A stretch of 64,000 bases of DNA from Andrena cerasifolii. Lineage: Eukaryota > Arthropoda > Insecta > Hymenoptera > Andrenidae. Every line of letters begins with the position of its first letter. Within the stretch, counting starts at the first letter, position 1. The DNA is taken from contig NC_135123.1 in assembly GCF_050908995.1 (NCBI RefSeq), forward strand, positions 5,208,001-5,272,000. The letters are read 5' to 3'. The notes below the pieces were generated by a model, which saw only the letters and a list, made by a program, of their open reading frames with translations, had not been told where the DNA came from and did no database searches. Shown piece by piece: positions 53,192 to 63,900 of the stretch. Both the position numbers and the translations under genes were made by a program.

Positions 53192-53555
53192 AGCACTAAC
53201 GGCGGTATTCTCAGTCGCTACTAATTCTTAAGCAAATGCTTAAGAAGTAGTAGCGACTGAAAATTCCGCCCTAAAAAGGTGAGTATGCGCATCCGCCATA
53301 TTGGGTCCTCTGGAGAGAGAAGATTATTGAGTACCCGCCTTTTTGAGTATTGTCAAATTCGCTTTATAAACCAAATATAAACTTAAATGTAATAAAATAC
53401 TCTAATAATGTGTCGTGCTACTATGCATCAATATCAACAACGCATATTTTATTTATAAAGTGAATCTGACAATACCCAAAAAGGCGGGTACTCAATAATC
53501 TTTTTTCTCCGGAGGACTCAATATGGCGGATGCGCATACTCTCTTTTTTAGTGCT
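53192..53555. mobile_element. Inverted-repeat element with a small hairpin inserted in one end
   Basis: AGCACTAA and AAAGGTGAGTATGCGCATCC on the left pair with GGATGCGCATACTC and TTAGTGCT on the right. The left end is interrupted by a 71-base hairpin (53200-53270, CGGCGGTATTCTCAGTCGC with CGACTGAAAATTCCGCC) flanked by CTAA on both sides. Removing the hairpin and one CTAA restores the end. Confidence 0.8.
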
Positions 53556-54450
53556 CTACTATTATGGCGCTAGTATCGCAACACTGGATTCAATAACCCA
53601 AATCTACGTCATATGATTCAGTATGGATACAGTATATAGTATATGAAAATCTCTGTGGGAAGAAGTGACGAATTTTTTCAATCGATCTAAACATTCGTTA
53701 TATGCTGTATCGGAACTTAAACGTGTTTCCACTACCCAAGCAACGTCGAAAATAATCGACTATTAAACGTTAATGTACTATGAATCGTTTGGATGATCCT
53801 CCGGGTCTCATGAAAGGCAGAAAACCATCTTTCATTGGAATGAACGGTATTCTTTTAACTGAATGCTTACCCATTTTAACTTTTCAAGAATGCCCACCTC
53901 TATTTAATACTTTACATTCGTCATAAAATTTTTCTATTGATTACTTTCTTGCAAGAATATTTCATACACCTAATAGACAAATAAACATCTATTAAAATTC
54001 AATTTGAATTCAGCACTACTATCATCCTTTCATTCAGTAATTTGTTTAATACATTTACGCTCCAAAATTTTGTTTCAGTCATATCACTTTTCTTATACCA
54101 CGTATTGCTTCCATAGTTTTTCAATTATTGTAGGTCAGAAATACACAAATACACAAATATAGCTATGCTTGCTCCTATATTGTCAACACTTATTTGAAAG
54201 TTAACAGTATCACTGAAAATAACTGTACATATTCCACGTACAATATCTAATTATTAATATGTTAGATTAATTGTAATAGAGGATACATGTATTAACTGTT
54301 AAAGATCCAACTCTGGGCAAAACACAATAGCAAGACAAAAGTTATATTTTAGAGCAATAAATTCTATTTGCTTCCCTATTTAAATTCTGATAAGCTCATT
54401 CTATTGACAGACTTAAAATTTTGATTACTAAAAACTAAATAGTTATAAAC
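53556..54450. other. Non-coding sequence upstream of MED31
   Basis: AT-rich with no recognised frame. It may contain the missing first exon or promoter of MED31. Confidence 0.3.
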
Positions 54451-54629
54451 TATAGTCTGATTTTCGAGAGTTGAGACCTGAGACGGGTCCCTTAGATGGA
54501 GCGTAGTTAAGGAGGAACCAATGGTACGCTACGGATTCCTTGCAGCGTAGCGTACCATTGGTTCCTCCTTAAACCACGCACCGTCCGAGGGACCCGCCTC
54601 AGGTCTCAACTCTCGAAAATCAGACTATA
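54451..54629. mobile_element. Hairpin MITE with TATAGTCTGATTTTCG ends, copy 1
   Basis: TATAGTCTGATTTTCGAGAG pairs exactly with CTCTCGAAAATCAGACTATA. The centre pairs GGAGGAACCAATGGTACGCT with its complement. A second complete copy lies at 54931 and a half copy at 48352. Confidence 0.92.
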
Positions 54630-54930
54630 ACCGACGTGCCAGTATCTGAACCTCTGCCTCTTCCCCAGTAAGCCTACCTTCCCCTCGCCAATAGTCACAG
54701 CTTCTGCTCTGTCTATATATGTCTATGCCTGGATGAGCCTTGGTGAGCCTAGCCTCCATGAGCCGAGCCGCACTATGAGAACTCTCATGGATCGCCGATT
54801 CGCGAACCTGGACGCATAGACATATATAGACGGAGCGTAAGCTGAGGGGGTTAACAAGGTTCACGGTAAGGGGAGCGATACGAGTAAATCGGGTAACGCA
54901 GTGGTTATACATGCTGAATGCAACCGAAGC

Positions 54931-55112
54931 TATAGTCTGATTTTCGAAAGTTGAGACCTGAAGTGGGTCCCTCAGACGAAGCGTGGTTAAGGAGGAACCA
55001 ATGGTACTCTGTGCCGCACGGAATCCATAGCGTACCATTGGTTCCTCCTTAACCACGCTCCGTCCAAGGGAACCTCGACTCTCAGGTCTCAACTCTCGAA
55101 AATCAGACTATA
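54931..55112. mobile_element. Hairpin MITE with TATAGTCTGATTTTCG ends, copy 2
   Basis: It has the same ends and arms as the copy at 54451 with more mismatches in the centre. Its right end is 27 bases upstream of the MED31 exon, so it forms part of the intron's branch-point region. Confidence 0.92.
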
Positions 55113-55139
55113 CTGTAAACCTCGATCTCTTTTCTACAG

Positions 55140-55229
55140 GGGGTCCAGAAACAGACGACCAACAGCGTTTACGGTTCCAGGTTGAATTAGAATTTGTTCA
55201 GTGTCTTGCCAATCCAAACTACTTAAACT
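55140..55229 (+). CDS. MED31: MED31 exon 2
   Basis: Starts phase 1 and ends phase 1, with the conserved ELEFVQCLANPNYLN. The 66-base intron after it is the shortest in the window. Confidence 0.93.
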
Positions 55230-55610
55230 GTACGTTCATGTTAACGACTACCTAATACTTCATAGCTTTTCCAGATACTAATAGCCATTATTATAGTTTT
55301 AGCACAACGTGGATACTTTAAGGACGCGACGTTTGTAAATTATCTTAAGTATCTGTTGTATTGGAAAGAACCAGAGTATGCGAAATATTTAAAATATCCT
55401 ATGTGCTTATACTTCTTAGATTTATTACAGTATGAACACTTCAGGAGAGAAGTAGTTAACTCTCAGTGTACAAAATTTATAGACGATCAACAGATACTGT
55501 TATGGCAACATTATACCAGACGCCGGACGAGGTTGTTGCAGGCTGCGGCAGAACAAACTCAGCATACGAATCCTCAAAACAATGGTATTGTACAACCCAA
55601 AGTTCCTTGA
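55140..55610 (+). CDS. MED31: Mediator complex subunit 31 (first exon not found)
   Basis: Two exons join in phase: 55140-55229 (acceptor TTTCTACAG, donor T|GTACGT) and 55297-55610 (acceptor ATTATAG, stop TGA). They encode PETDDQQRLRFQVELEFVQC, NPNYLN, then LAQRGYFKDATFVNYLKYLL, KEPEYAKYLKYPMCLYFLDL and QYEHFRREVVNSQCTKF. This is the highly conserved MED31 core. MED31 is a small subunit of the Mediator middle module and couples activators to RNA polymerase II. Only the start codon and a few residues are missing; the first codons must lie on an upstream exon with a phase-1 donor. The C-terminus (TQHTNPQNNGIVQPKVP) is low-complexity as in other insects. An AATAAA at 55757 is a plausible polyadenylation signal. 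Confidence 0.95.
55297..55610 (+). CDS. MED31: MED31 exon 3 and stop
   Basis: It encodes the rest of the MED31 domain from (F)LAQRGYFKD. The junction codon is T|TT, restoring NYLNFLAQRGYF. Confidence 0.95.
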
Positions 55611-55756
55611 ATAATTTATGAAACCAAATCACTATCGAGTTGGTCCATAAAAACTGCAATGCCAAAATGACACTATGTAAGACTACCTTTATTATACTAT
55701 AGTTTCCTTATCAGACTTGATTTATTAGTTATGTTTTTCGGCTGTGATAACTCGTA

Positions 55757-55762
55757 AATAAA
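55757..55762 (+). promoter_or_regulatory. MED31: Candidate MED31 polyadenylation signal
   Basis: AATAAA about 150 bases after the MED31 stop. Confidence 0.55.
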
Positions 55763-57168
55763 GTACTTTTCTATGTTCATTATACACCTGTGATTACACT
55801 TCTCTCCCTTTTCCTTCTATCTCTCGCTTATACTTCACTTACTTACAAAACGAGCAATGTTTAAAATTTCATATCGTTCAAGCGGTTAATATAATAATAA
55901 ATATCAGAAACTTGTACACTCGAAATAATTACGAAATAATACTCGTATTCTTATATGAATGGATATCGTAAAAACTAAAATATATTATCATGTATCAAGT
56001 TTAGAAAAGTGTATCGGTTTATGTAAATTGAAACAAAGATGCTCCAATTGTAGAATCTGATTTCGGACGAGTGATGCTGAAACCCGAATAGCTGGTCATA
56101 AGTGTTTATTACTGTTCATCCTTCATAATAATGGAAAACATGGGAAATCATAGACAATGTGGACAGAAGATATGGACTTTAACAGCCTCAGTAAGTCTGC
56201 TTACTTTATTTAGTTATAAAATTTATTTAATTTTAAAATACTGTACATAAATATAATATTTCGTTTCTTGTACCTCTTCTTGCATAAAAGTTTTTAAAAA
56301 TGGTTGAGTAAAAATTAATATATCTGTGTAACGACTGTTACATTCACAGTGTTTGGTCTATACTTGAAGTATGCAATGAAAATCACTAAAAAAATCGATA
56401 TAGTTAAACTCGTCTATCAATTCATACAAACAAATATACTGTCACAAATATTACATTAAAAAAATGTAAGCAACCCTAAAATGATCTTGAGGCCTATGCT
56501 CACTCACTTTTAACCATATAAAAGTAATTTTAATGAATTCAGTAAAGTTTCCGAAATATGCATTTATAAATTAAAATGGAACACCCTGTATATGTACACT
56601 TATCAAATATAACAAAAATACTTCAAATAGAGCTTGACGAACTTAAGATTTTAACAGTGCATTAAAAGTAACAGAGTACTAAAATAAGAAGTAGTGCATC
56701 TTTTTTTGTTTGAAATTTATAGTAATTATAATAAATTAACTATAATGTTTTTCACGTATTTTTTTCGTATAGTTGGTGTAAGTCCGTATCGCCGTAAGCA
56801 TCTCCCGAACGCATTAAACTGTTAAAGAATTAATAGGTGTCTTACTTAGTAAAAACCAAAAACTGTTTGTGGAAAGTTATTCTGTATACAATATTAATGC
56901 ATATTTTGAAACGCGTTAGAATATTTCCCATACTTTTGACACTTATTGAACAGTTACATTCCATTGAAAACTAATTTTTAGAGCAATCACTCATGTGTAG
57001 GATGTCCCTGAAATAAATAGTCTTAAGATAGTTCTGTTCCCAAATGGTAACCCTTGGCCTCCTCCGTATGCACTGTCTTTCGTCAGCTGAAGTACACATA
57101 TAACGAAGCTCTAATAGCGTTATACATATATGTATACATACTTAGGTATGTGCAGGTAATCAAATGTA
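55763..57168. other. Non-coding intergenic sequence
   Basis: AT-rich, with no recognised gene or repeat. Confidence 0.4.
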
Positions 57169-57816
57169 TCGGGTACCCGAGCGATCGGGTCGGGTGCGAA
57201 AAAGTCGGGTGGGGATCCGAGCGTCCCGAGTCTTACGGATCTTTGGGTAGCTCACCCGACCGTTTCGGGTAACCTGATTGTGACCGGTAGCTCGATTGTT
57301 TTAGGTCAAGTTGAAGACAATCGGGCGGGCTCGAGTTAATTTATTAATTCAAAGTATCTATTAATATAATACATTTTCTTATTCTGATCAAGTAAAAATT
57401 CAACTTGTGCACCTTATACAAAAATTAATATACAGGTTATATCGAATCCATTTTGAATAAATCAATTAGAAGTATTATATTTTCACGTGAAAATTATCTT
57501 ATTCCAAAATTTCATGTAGGTTAGGTAAAGATCTCGTATATGCTTGCCGAGGACTCGGTTGCTAAAAAAAAAGCTCATTGTGAGTACGTATGCATACCAA
57601 GGACCGCATTAAAAACGCGATACAATGCATTTCAAACGAATCCTGAACCGAATCATCGCCCAGAACTCGCTCGAGCCCGCTCGATTTTCTTCGACTTGGT
57701 TCGACATAATCACACTACCCGAAACAGTCGGGCTACCCGAAGGTCCGTGTGTCTCAGGCCCCCGTCCGAACCCGCCCGACTTTACCCGACCCGAGCCCGA
57801 AATATCGGGTACCCGT
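57169..57816. mobile_element. Element with palindromic ATCGGGTACCCG ends
   Basis: Both ends carry ATCGGGTACCCG (57169 and 57804-57815), followed by clustered CGGGT/ACCCG words near 57180-57290 and 57660-57805. The interior between 57330 and 57650 is plain AT-rich DNA. It looks like a MITE with simple-repeat arms; the superfamily is unknown. Confidence 0.55.
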
Positions 57817-58289
57817 TAATACATATGCATGACGATAGGTACAAAGTGGAAGAAGCCCATTTTACTTGCAAATAAATTTTTGGATAGCACTGTTCTTAAG
57901 GTAAATGGTTGAGAAAGTAAAATGAAGAATATAAATAAAGTCTTATATGGTGTCCAAAACATATGTTTAATGAAATAAGTGCTATCAAGGAAATAATCAA
58001 ACGTATCAAAGTCTAACTAATAACTCTTAGCTAATAGATTGATAAAAGAATAAATAATACTTTTTGGCAATGATCCCAATTGTCAGGTGTTTCACTTTCT
58101 GGATCTTTATTTTCAAGGTACAATGAAGCAAACCATCTACAGGAACATATTTGAAAATCGCGAGAAATTGTGAAATGCTGTATTAGCTGCAAGTAAAAAT
58201 ATCGCACAAAATATATCCTAACGCATGCGTTAGTCACTTCTGTAGCGAATTGATATTCGTGTAGTGGGAAAATCATACCAAGTTTGAGA
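57817..58289. other. Non-coding sequence
   Basis: AT-rich with no recognised frame. Confidence 0.35.
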
Positions 58290-58297
58290 ACATACAG

Positions 58298-58696
58298 CAG
58301 GGCTCTCCGGCGTAGGGGCCCCTTATGGGCCTGCTTCCCCTTCCAATTTTCCTCTGGCGCAGCGTGCGTTCCGTTGTCAAGGAGACCGCGCGACGCTACG
58401 AAGGCTGCCGTGACCAGAGTTAGGAGCGATGGGACCGCAGTGATGGAGGGGGAAAACACCTACAGGAGCGGTGGTAATGTGTGCGTGACTGACGCAGGCG
58501 CAGTTCATGCACACATAACCACCACTCCTGTAGGTGTTTCCCCTTCCATTCACTGCGGTCCCATCGCTCCTAACTCTGGCCATGACAGGCTAGTCGGGCT
58601 AGAGTCTTCGCGGTTAGCGTCGCGCATTATCCTTGACAACGCGGACGAGAGTGGGAGAACCCCAAGCTCCCGCGGGAGCAACCTTGGAGAGCCCTG
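58298..58696. mobile_element. hAT-type foldback element, 399 bp, perfect 8-bp duplication
   Basis: The ends are CAGGGCTCTCC and GGAGAGCCCTG. ACATACAG flanks both sides (58290-58297 and 58697-58704). The inner arms pair GATGGGACCGCAGTGATGGA (58427) with TCCATTCACTGCGGTCCCAT. Frames on both strands here are arm shadows. Confidence 0.92.
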
Positions 58697-58704
58697 ACAT
58701 ACAG

Positions 58705-60042
58705 GATTATAACGTTAATAATGTTAAACTTCAACCATTGACTACATATATAGACATCATGTTCATAGAATTTTTATTACTTCTTTGCACATCCTCAACC
58801 ACCTAACTTAAAGACACCATCTCTTTCTCAGGGGCATCCTGTATTTGTGTATAAATATACCTATTCGACGTTACAAATGAAAATGTATAAATACTACATG
58901 AAAAAGTGAATAAAATATCTTGCAACATTACTTCAGTCTCTAAAATACAACTATTTTATAATGTTTATCACTTTTCTAATTAGTTTCTTAATTTTATGGC
59001 GACACTTAAAATCTTGATTTAACAGGCAGTGAGAAACAGATTGTTTTATTATAATCGTTTTAACATTTAACACAATAAGTATAACAAGTAATAAATATTG
59101 ATTAGTGTAAATTATAATAATACACTAATGTATGCGTTATTATGGAGAGTATATTACATATAAGTAATACATGTTTATGAATTAACATTTCCATAAATCC
59201 ACGAGAATAGTTTCTTCTAAAGAAGGATTAGAACTGATATAATATCGATCCCATTTCTTTAAACAGTTTCAATAAACTATTATGCTGAATAACAGTTGCA
59301 AAGAACCGAAATTTATGGAATATGTATCGATTCTAATTCCGGTTCAAATATGGGTTCGCATATCGATTTCATTATTAACACTTTAAATGGCACAGGGCTT
59401 TGAGAAGTGCCCCTTCAAGATGGTCAGACCATTCTTTCTATCCTGAGAAAACATTCGGGGACAACCAAGCAACACTTTTGATGCTTTTCAGAAATTTCGC
59501 CACGAGACAATGCCGACGCCACTCAAAGTGTTAATTCTGCATAAAATGATGTTCATTATAAAATCGTTAAATATATCCATGTTGATAAAAGCTTTATATA
59601 AAGGATCTTCCTAAATCAATTATGGAAACCCAAAAGAATGTTTTGCGCTACGCCTTACTGTTTAAAGAACAAACAACGAAAAAGTTCTGCATTATTGTAT
59701 TTACATCAGTAATCGTTAATTACGTATTAATAATAACATTCAATACTTATTCATAGAATAGTGTCCACGAATCCCTTACAAAGACACGTGGATCGTTTCG
59801 CTGACGCGTTCTCGGTGTCACGCCGTATCCATTCTATCTTTAACTTGGGCACGTTATGCTAAATGCTGATGCATGTTTTTGTTGTTACAAGAAAATGCAG
59901 AATGAACGAACACATTTTATCACGAAAATGCACCCAAGACTGGGTAGACGGACAAATGGTTTCAGCGTTGAATCACGTCAGCGAACGAGTTTTGTATATT
60001 CCTATCACTTTATTTTGTTTCTTCACGTTAACTGACACCAAC
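58705..60042. other. Non-coding intergenic sequence, with a small TTAACACTTT element
   Basis: AT-rich. At about 59377-59534, TTAACACTTTAAATGGC pairs with GCCACTCAAAGTGTTAA, the shape of a small TTAA-site element. Nothing else was recognised. Confidence 0.5.
59377..59534. mobile_element. TTAA-ended small inverted-repeat element
   Basis: TTAACACTTTAAATGGC at the left and GCCACTCAAAGTGTTAA at the right pair with two mismatches. TTAA at both ends hints at a piggyBac-type origin. Confidence 0.55.
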
Positions 60043-60227
60043 TATACTCCCTGTCATTTAAGAAGGAACCTGCCGACCGACGAGTTTAGGTCGGTTCTGC
60101 GCAGGTTGACGCTCATTGGTGCCGGGAGAAGCCACTATTGGCTGTACCCCCACCAACGCTTTTTCGGAGCCAATGAGCTGATTGTACATGCGCGAAACGG
60201 GTTCCTTCTTAAATGACACGGAGTATA
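60043..60227. mobile_element. Inverted-repeat element with TATACTCC(C/G)TGTCATTTAAG ends
   Basis: TATACTCCCTGTCATTTAAG, then AAGGAACC pairs with GGTTCCTT and CTTAAATGACACGGAGTATA. The inner GCGTTGGTGG/CCACCAACGC-like words partly pair. It lies about 430 bases downstream of the transporter stop codon. Confidence 0.8.
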
Positions 60228-60655
60228 TGTGGTAACGCTCCTTGGCCGTGAATGTGCAATTTTCGGCTTGCTCTAAACCATCAATTTGGCAACAGCGCGG
60301 AGGCTTCTAAATAGTCAATCACGTTACAATAACCTAGTGCTGTCTAACACTTTATCGTCGGGCATGCATTTGCCTTATACTGTGGCCAGCCTTTTACCAC
60401 ACTTTAAAAGGAAATTGCGTTAAATTTAATAGTATGTAAAATATCATTTACCGATAGTTCTATGATGTATGGTGGTGCTGTAAAGGAATACCTCAGTGAA
60501 ATTATGCACCGGGTAATCTCTAATTTAAATATACATATCTATCAGAACTGAACGCATGGAATAACTCGTGACCCATCCATGAAGCATTAATTTTAATAAT
60601 CCGACAAGAACCGGTGCTTCCTACACAGCACTTTCTATTCTCTTTGGTCTACCCT
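60228..60655 (-). other. Probable 3' UTR of the transporter
   Basis: No frame. No clear AATAAA on the minus strand was found near the stop. Confidence 0.35.
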
Positions 60656-60964
60656 TCACTCAGAATTCTTGTTCTCCGTAAAATTCACTAATATACCATT
60701 CCCAGCATCCACCCAATCCTCCGAGAACAGTTTCGTTCTGAGTATTTCTCTCTCGGACAGATCTTCGTTCGTAGACGTCTTTTCGTTATTCGGATTCTCG
60801 TTGCTCCTCTTTTCTCGCCTCTTCACAGTCAGCAGCTCGGAATCCTCGACTGTGTCGGGTAAAATTTTGTTCAAGGTTTCTGGTAAAATTAAAGCGAAAC
60901 CTCCAGACACTAAACAGAGCATTCCAATAATTAACAACGGAATGGTGACTGGAAAATATTCCCC
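60656..60964 (-). CDS. Transporter last exon and stop
   Basis: The acceptor is CGTTTCAG (phase 0). It holds the last membrane segments and FALILPETLNKILPDTVED, a typical SLC22 end, followed by a charged tail. Confidence 0.9.
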   Translation of the reverse strand, partial: GEYFPVTIPLLIIGMLCLVSGGFALILPETLNKILPDTVEDSELLTVKRREKRSNENPNNEKTSTNEDLSEREILRTKLFSEDWVDAGNGILVNFTENKNSE

Positions 60965-63900
60965 CTGAAACGAAAGTCGTGTTTTATGAACTGAAGAACA
61001 ATAATTCTAGTTACTCCGTTCAGTAAATGCAGCGGTATACAAATGAAATATAAGGGATACTAAAGGGAGAAGAAGAAGGAGCGGAGTGGATGCGTATGGT
61101 TCTGGAAAAACAGAGAAGAAAAGAAGAACAAGATGAAGGAAGAAAGCAAAAGGAAAGCACAATCTTCAGTTAACAGTCCCAGAAACACTTACACGCCTGA
61201 CACATGTAACCCCGTTTTGAGGCCAAAAGGCAAGAAATAAACCTATTTACTACTGCAAATGAAATATACCTAAAGCTTACCGATAATATTACGTGCGGTG
61301 TGCACAAACTGCCGATTTTCGCGAAAACCGTACATACGCCTAAACAGGTTCCTCTCGCAACAGTTGGGAATATCTCGACCGTGTATAAGTACGCTATAGA
61401 AACGGTACTCATCACTGTTACTCTGCCAAATAGCAGCATAATTGTTTTCGTTAAGTCTAAAAATAAAAATCTCATCAGCCACAAAGAATTCGACGAAGAC
61501 GCGAAATTATTATTTATGCATGCTTGTACTTTAGTAAAAAAATCAATTAATAAATCTTATCCCAGGATAATCTTGTGTAAGTTCTCGGTATTGTAAATGG
61601 TACTTGTCACTTTGATTACGCACCACTCCCAGTCGCAGGATTCGATAGAATGATAACAGCAGCCGTTGAAATGCAAATAACGCCGCTAACGGACTGATAC
61701 GCAGACATCGGTATTCGTCTGCCGTATCTGGACAGCACGAAATAGACGAATACGTAAGTTGCAATTTCTAATGCCCCTCCGAGGGCGAACGTGACGTGTC
61801 TGTCGACGAGAAAATTCGGCACCATGGTCGTGAAAACGTAGCACGCCATAGAAGAGGTCAACCTTGAACATATGTAGAATAAAGATCATTATGTGGATGT
61901 AAAAACAAAATTCTCGCATACTACTTGTTTTCAGCGAAGAAAATCCGAAGTGATTTAAACAGCAAATCACTGTTACGTAATTGCTTTCTGATTATATTCT
62001 AAGGTACTATAAGATGTGAAAAATAAGTGTATTGTGAAACTTACCATTGACAAACCATTACTATGCCATATTTTCTCATCCGCGTAGACTTGAACAACTT
62101 TCCCACCGTTTCCGTATCAAGCGATTTCTCTTCGATTTCAATACTTTTCTTCTTCTGGTTCTCCCTTAGCATATCCTTTTTCGCGGGAGTTCTGAGCTCC
62201 ACGACGTCGTACGTATTCTTCATGGAAAGCCGCTGATTAGTGGTCGGTTGGGACATCGATTTTGACTTTCGGTGGTTTCTCGAATTCGACGGGATGCTTG
62301 CCTTCTCCGCTTTCCCGTTATCGCACTGAGAAGACTCTGATACGGATTCCATTTTGGGGAACTTATTACCTAGATTTTCCGAAATTGCGCTCAAGCTCGT
62401 TGCTGAAAGATACGTATACATTATTTACCGATAATAATAGATGCAGCACTGTTTAATCAATTTAACAGTTCACTGAAAATTAGGGGATGCCATCGATTGA
62501 ACTTCGGATTGGATGCAAACAGAAAATTAGATCTCTGAGGTCTTGGATCCGCTCCGCGCGGCGAAATTCGCGTTGGTTTGGGGGAGCCTTAAGGGGAGGT
62601 TCCGGTCTAAAAGTCGATTTCTTTTATTTCATTTTTCGAATGTTCAACATTTTAGGAATACGTGTTTAGAAGGATTTTTTGAAATTCGTAAAATTCTCGA
62701 AGTTATAGGCATTTGAGTAGCGGCAAATGCATGGGCCCACGTAAAACTTTAAATGCGTTTTTCTCGAAACAGTGTTCTCAAAACGGTGGGACCTGTATCT
62801 CCAAAAGTTATTATCCGATTCGACTGAAACTTTTTTTATTTTGAAGAATATACTTCTGGCTAGGGGGGATACCAAAAAATATAAAAAATTGAAAGATTAC
62901 AATTTTCAAAGGAGTTGAAAGGATGAAAACTATAGGGAAAAAGTGATTTCAAACTTCAAGTGTCGTTATTTTCTAAAAAATGTCATTTTTGTATTTTTGT
63001 CTGCCCCCCCCCCCCTAGCCAGACGTATATTCTTCAAAACAAAAAAAGTTTCAGTCGAATCGGATATTAACTTCTGAAGATATAGGTCCCACCGATTTGT
63101 ATGATTTTTTTGACGCCTTGACTTTAAGGACTTTTAAGTGCCGTCTGCAATGATTAATTATAAAATAAAAAACATATTTCTATAATTTAAGACATCCTTA
63201 ATACAATGCAAAAAGTCCCATTAAATTATATATAGTAGTTTTCCTTTAATAATTCCTAAAGATCACCTATTTTTGGGGGGCCCTAGACCGGAAGGTCCCC
63301 TTAAGACAGGAGTGTCGAACTTCCCCACTCCGAGAGCCGCACGAGTCAGGCCCCCGGTCAGCCGGTTCCCCCACTTATTTTTCTCCATGCGTTGCACGAG
63401 ACCCGGCAGGGAGAGAGTGCGGCACCCGGAGGAGAAATTCATCAGAAGTAGGTGTGGAGGGGGCCGTTCTCCTACGGCTCTACGGAGCAGGCGAAAAGGA
63501 GAGGGAGCCACTGCGGCTCGCGAGCCGCTAGTTCGACACCTCTGTCTTAAGGCTCCCCCAAACCAACGCGAACTTCGCCGCACGGAGCGGATCCGCCGCG
63601 GATCAGATAACACTGCCCATAAGCCACCACGTATAAAAAACTGCTGCCTTATCTAATCCGCGGCGCGGAGCGGATATGTGCGTTGGTTTGGGGGAGCCTT
63701 TAGATTGTCGTGCTGTACAATATATACAAGGAAGAACAAAATCAGTAGCTTTCATCTCTCTTACTCCGAACTTTTGGCTGTTGCGCAGTTTTTTCGCTAT
63801 TAATGAGCAAATTAGTAGCTTCCCCATTCACTTCGTCGTCAGCTTTCGGTTTCTTCAACTCCGCGGTCGGAACCCGAGATTTCCTTTCCGGTTTAATCGG

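Larger units (their letters stand above)
62545..63703. mobile_element. Three-level nest of inverted-repeat elements in a transporter intron
   Basis: The outer layer is a hairpin: CCGCGCGGCGAAATTCGCG and GTTGGTTTGGGGGAGCC at 62555-62588 pair with GGCTCCCCCAAACCAACGCG and CGCCGCACGGAGCGGATCC at 63550-63598. A further direct copy of one arm lies at 63655-63703. The TTAAGGGG element at 62589 and a hAT element at 63307 sit inside it. Confidence 0.75.

Noticed and set aside
53523..53560. ATGGCGGATGCGCAT as the MED31 start exon
   Set aside because: It is part of the inverted-repeat end at 53192-53555, whose complement occurs at 53285; no suitable phase-1 donor follows.
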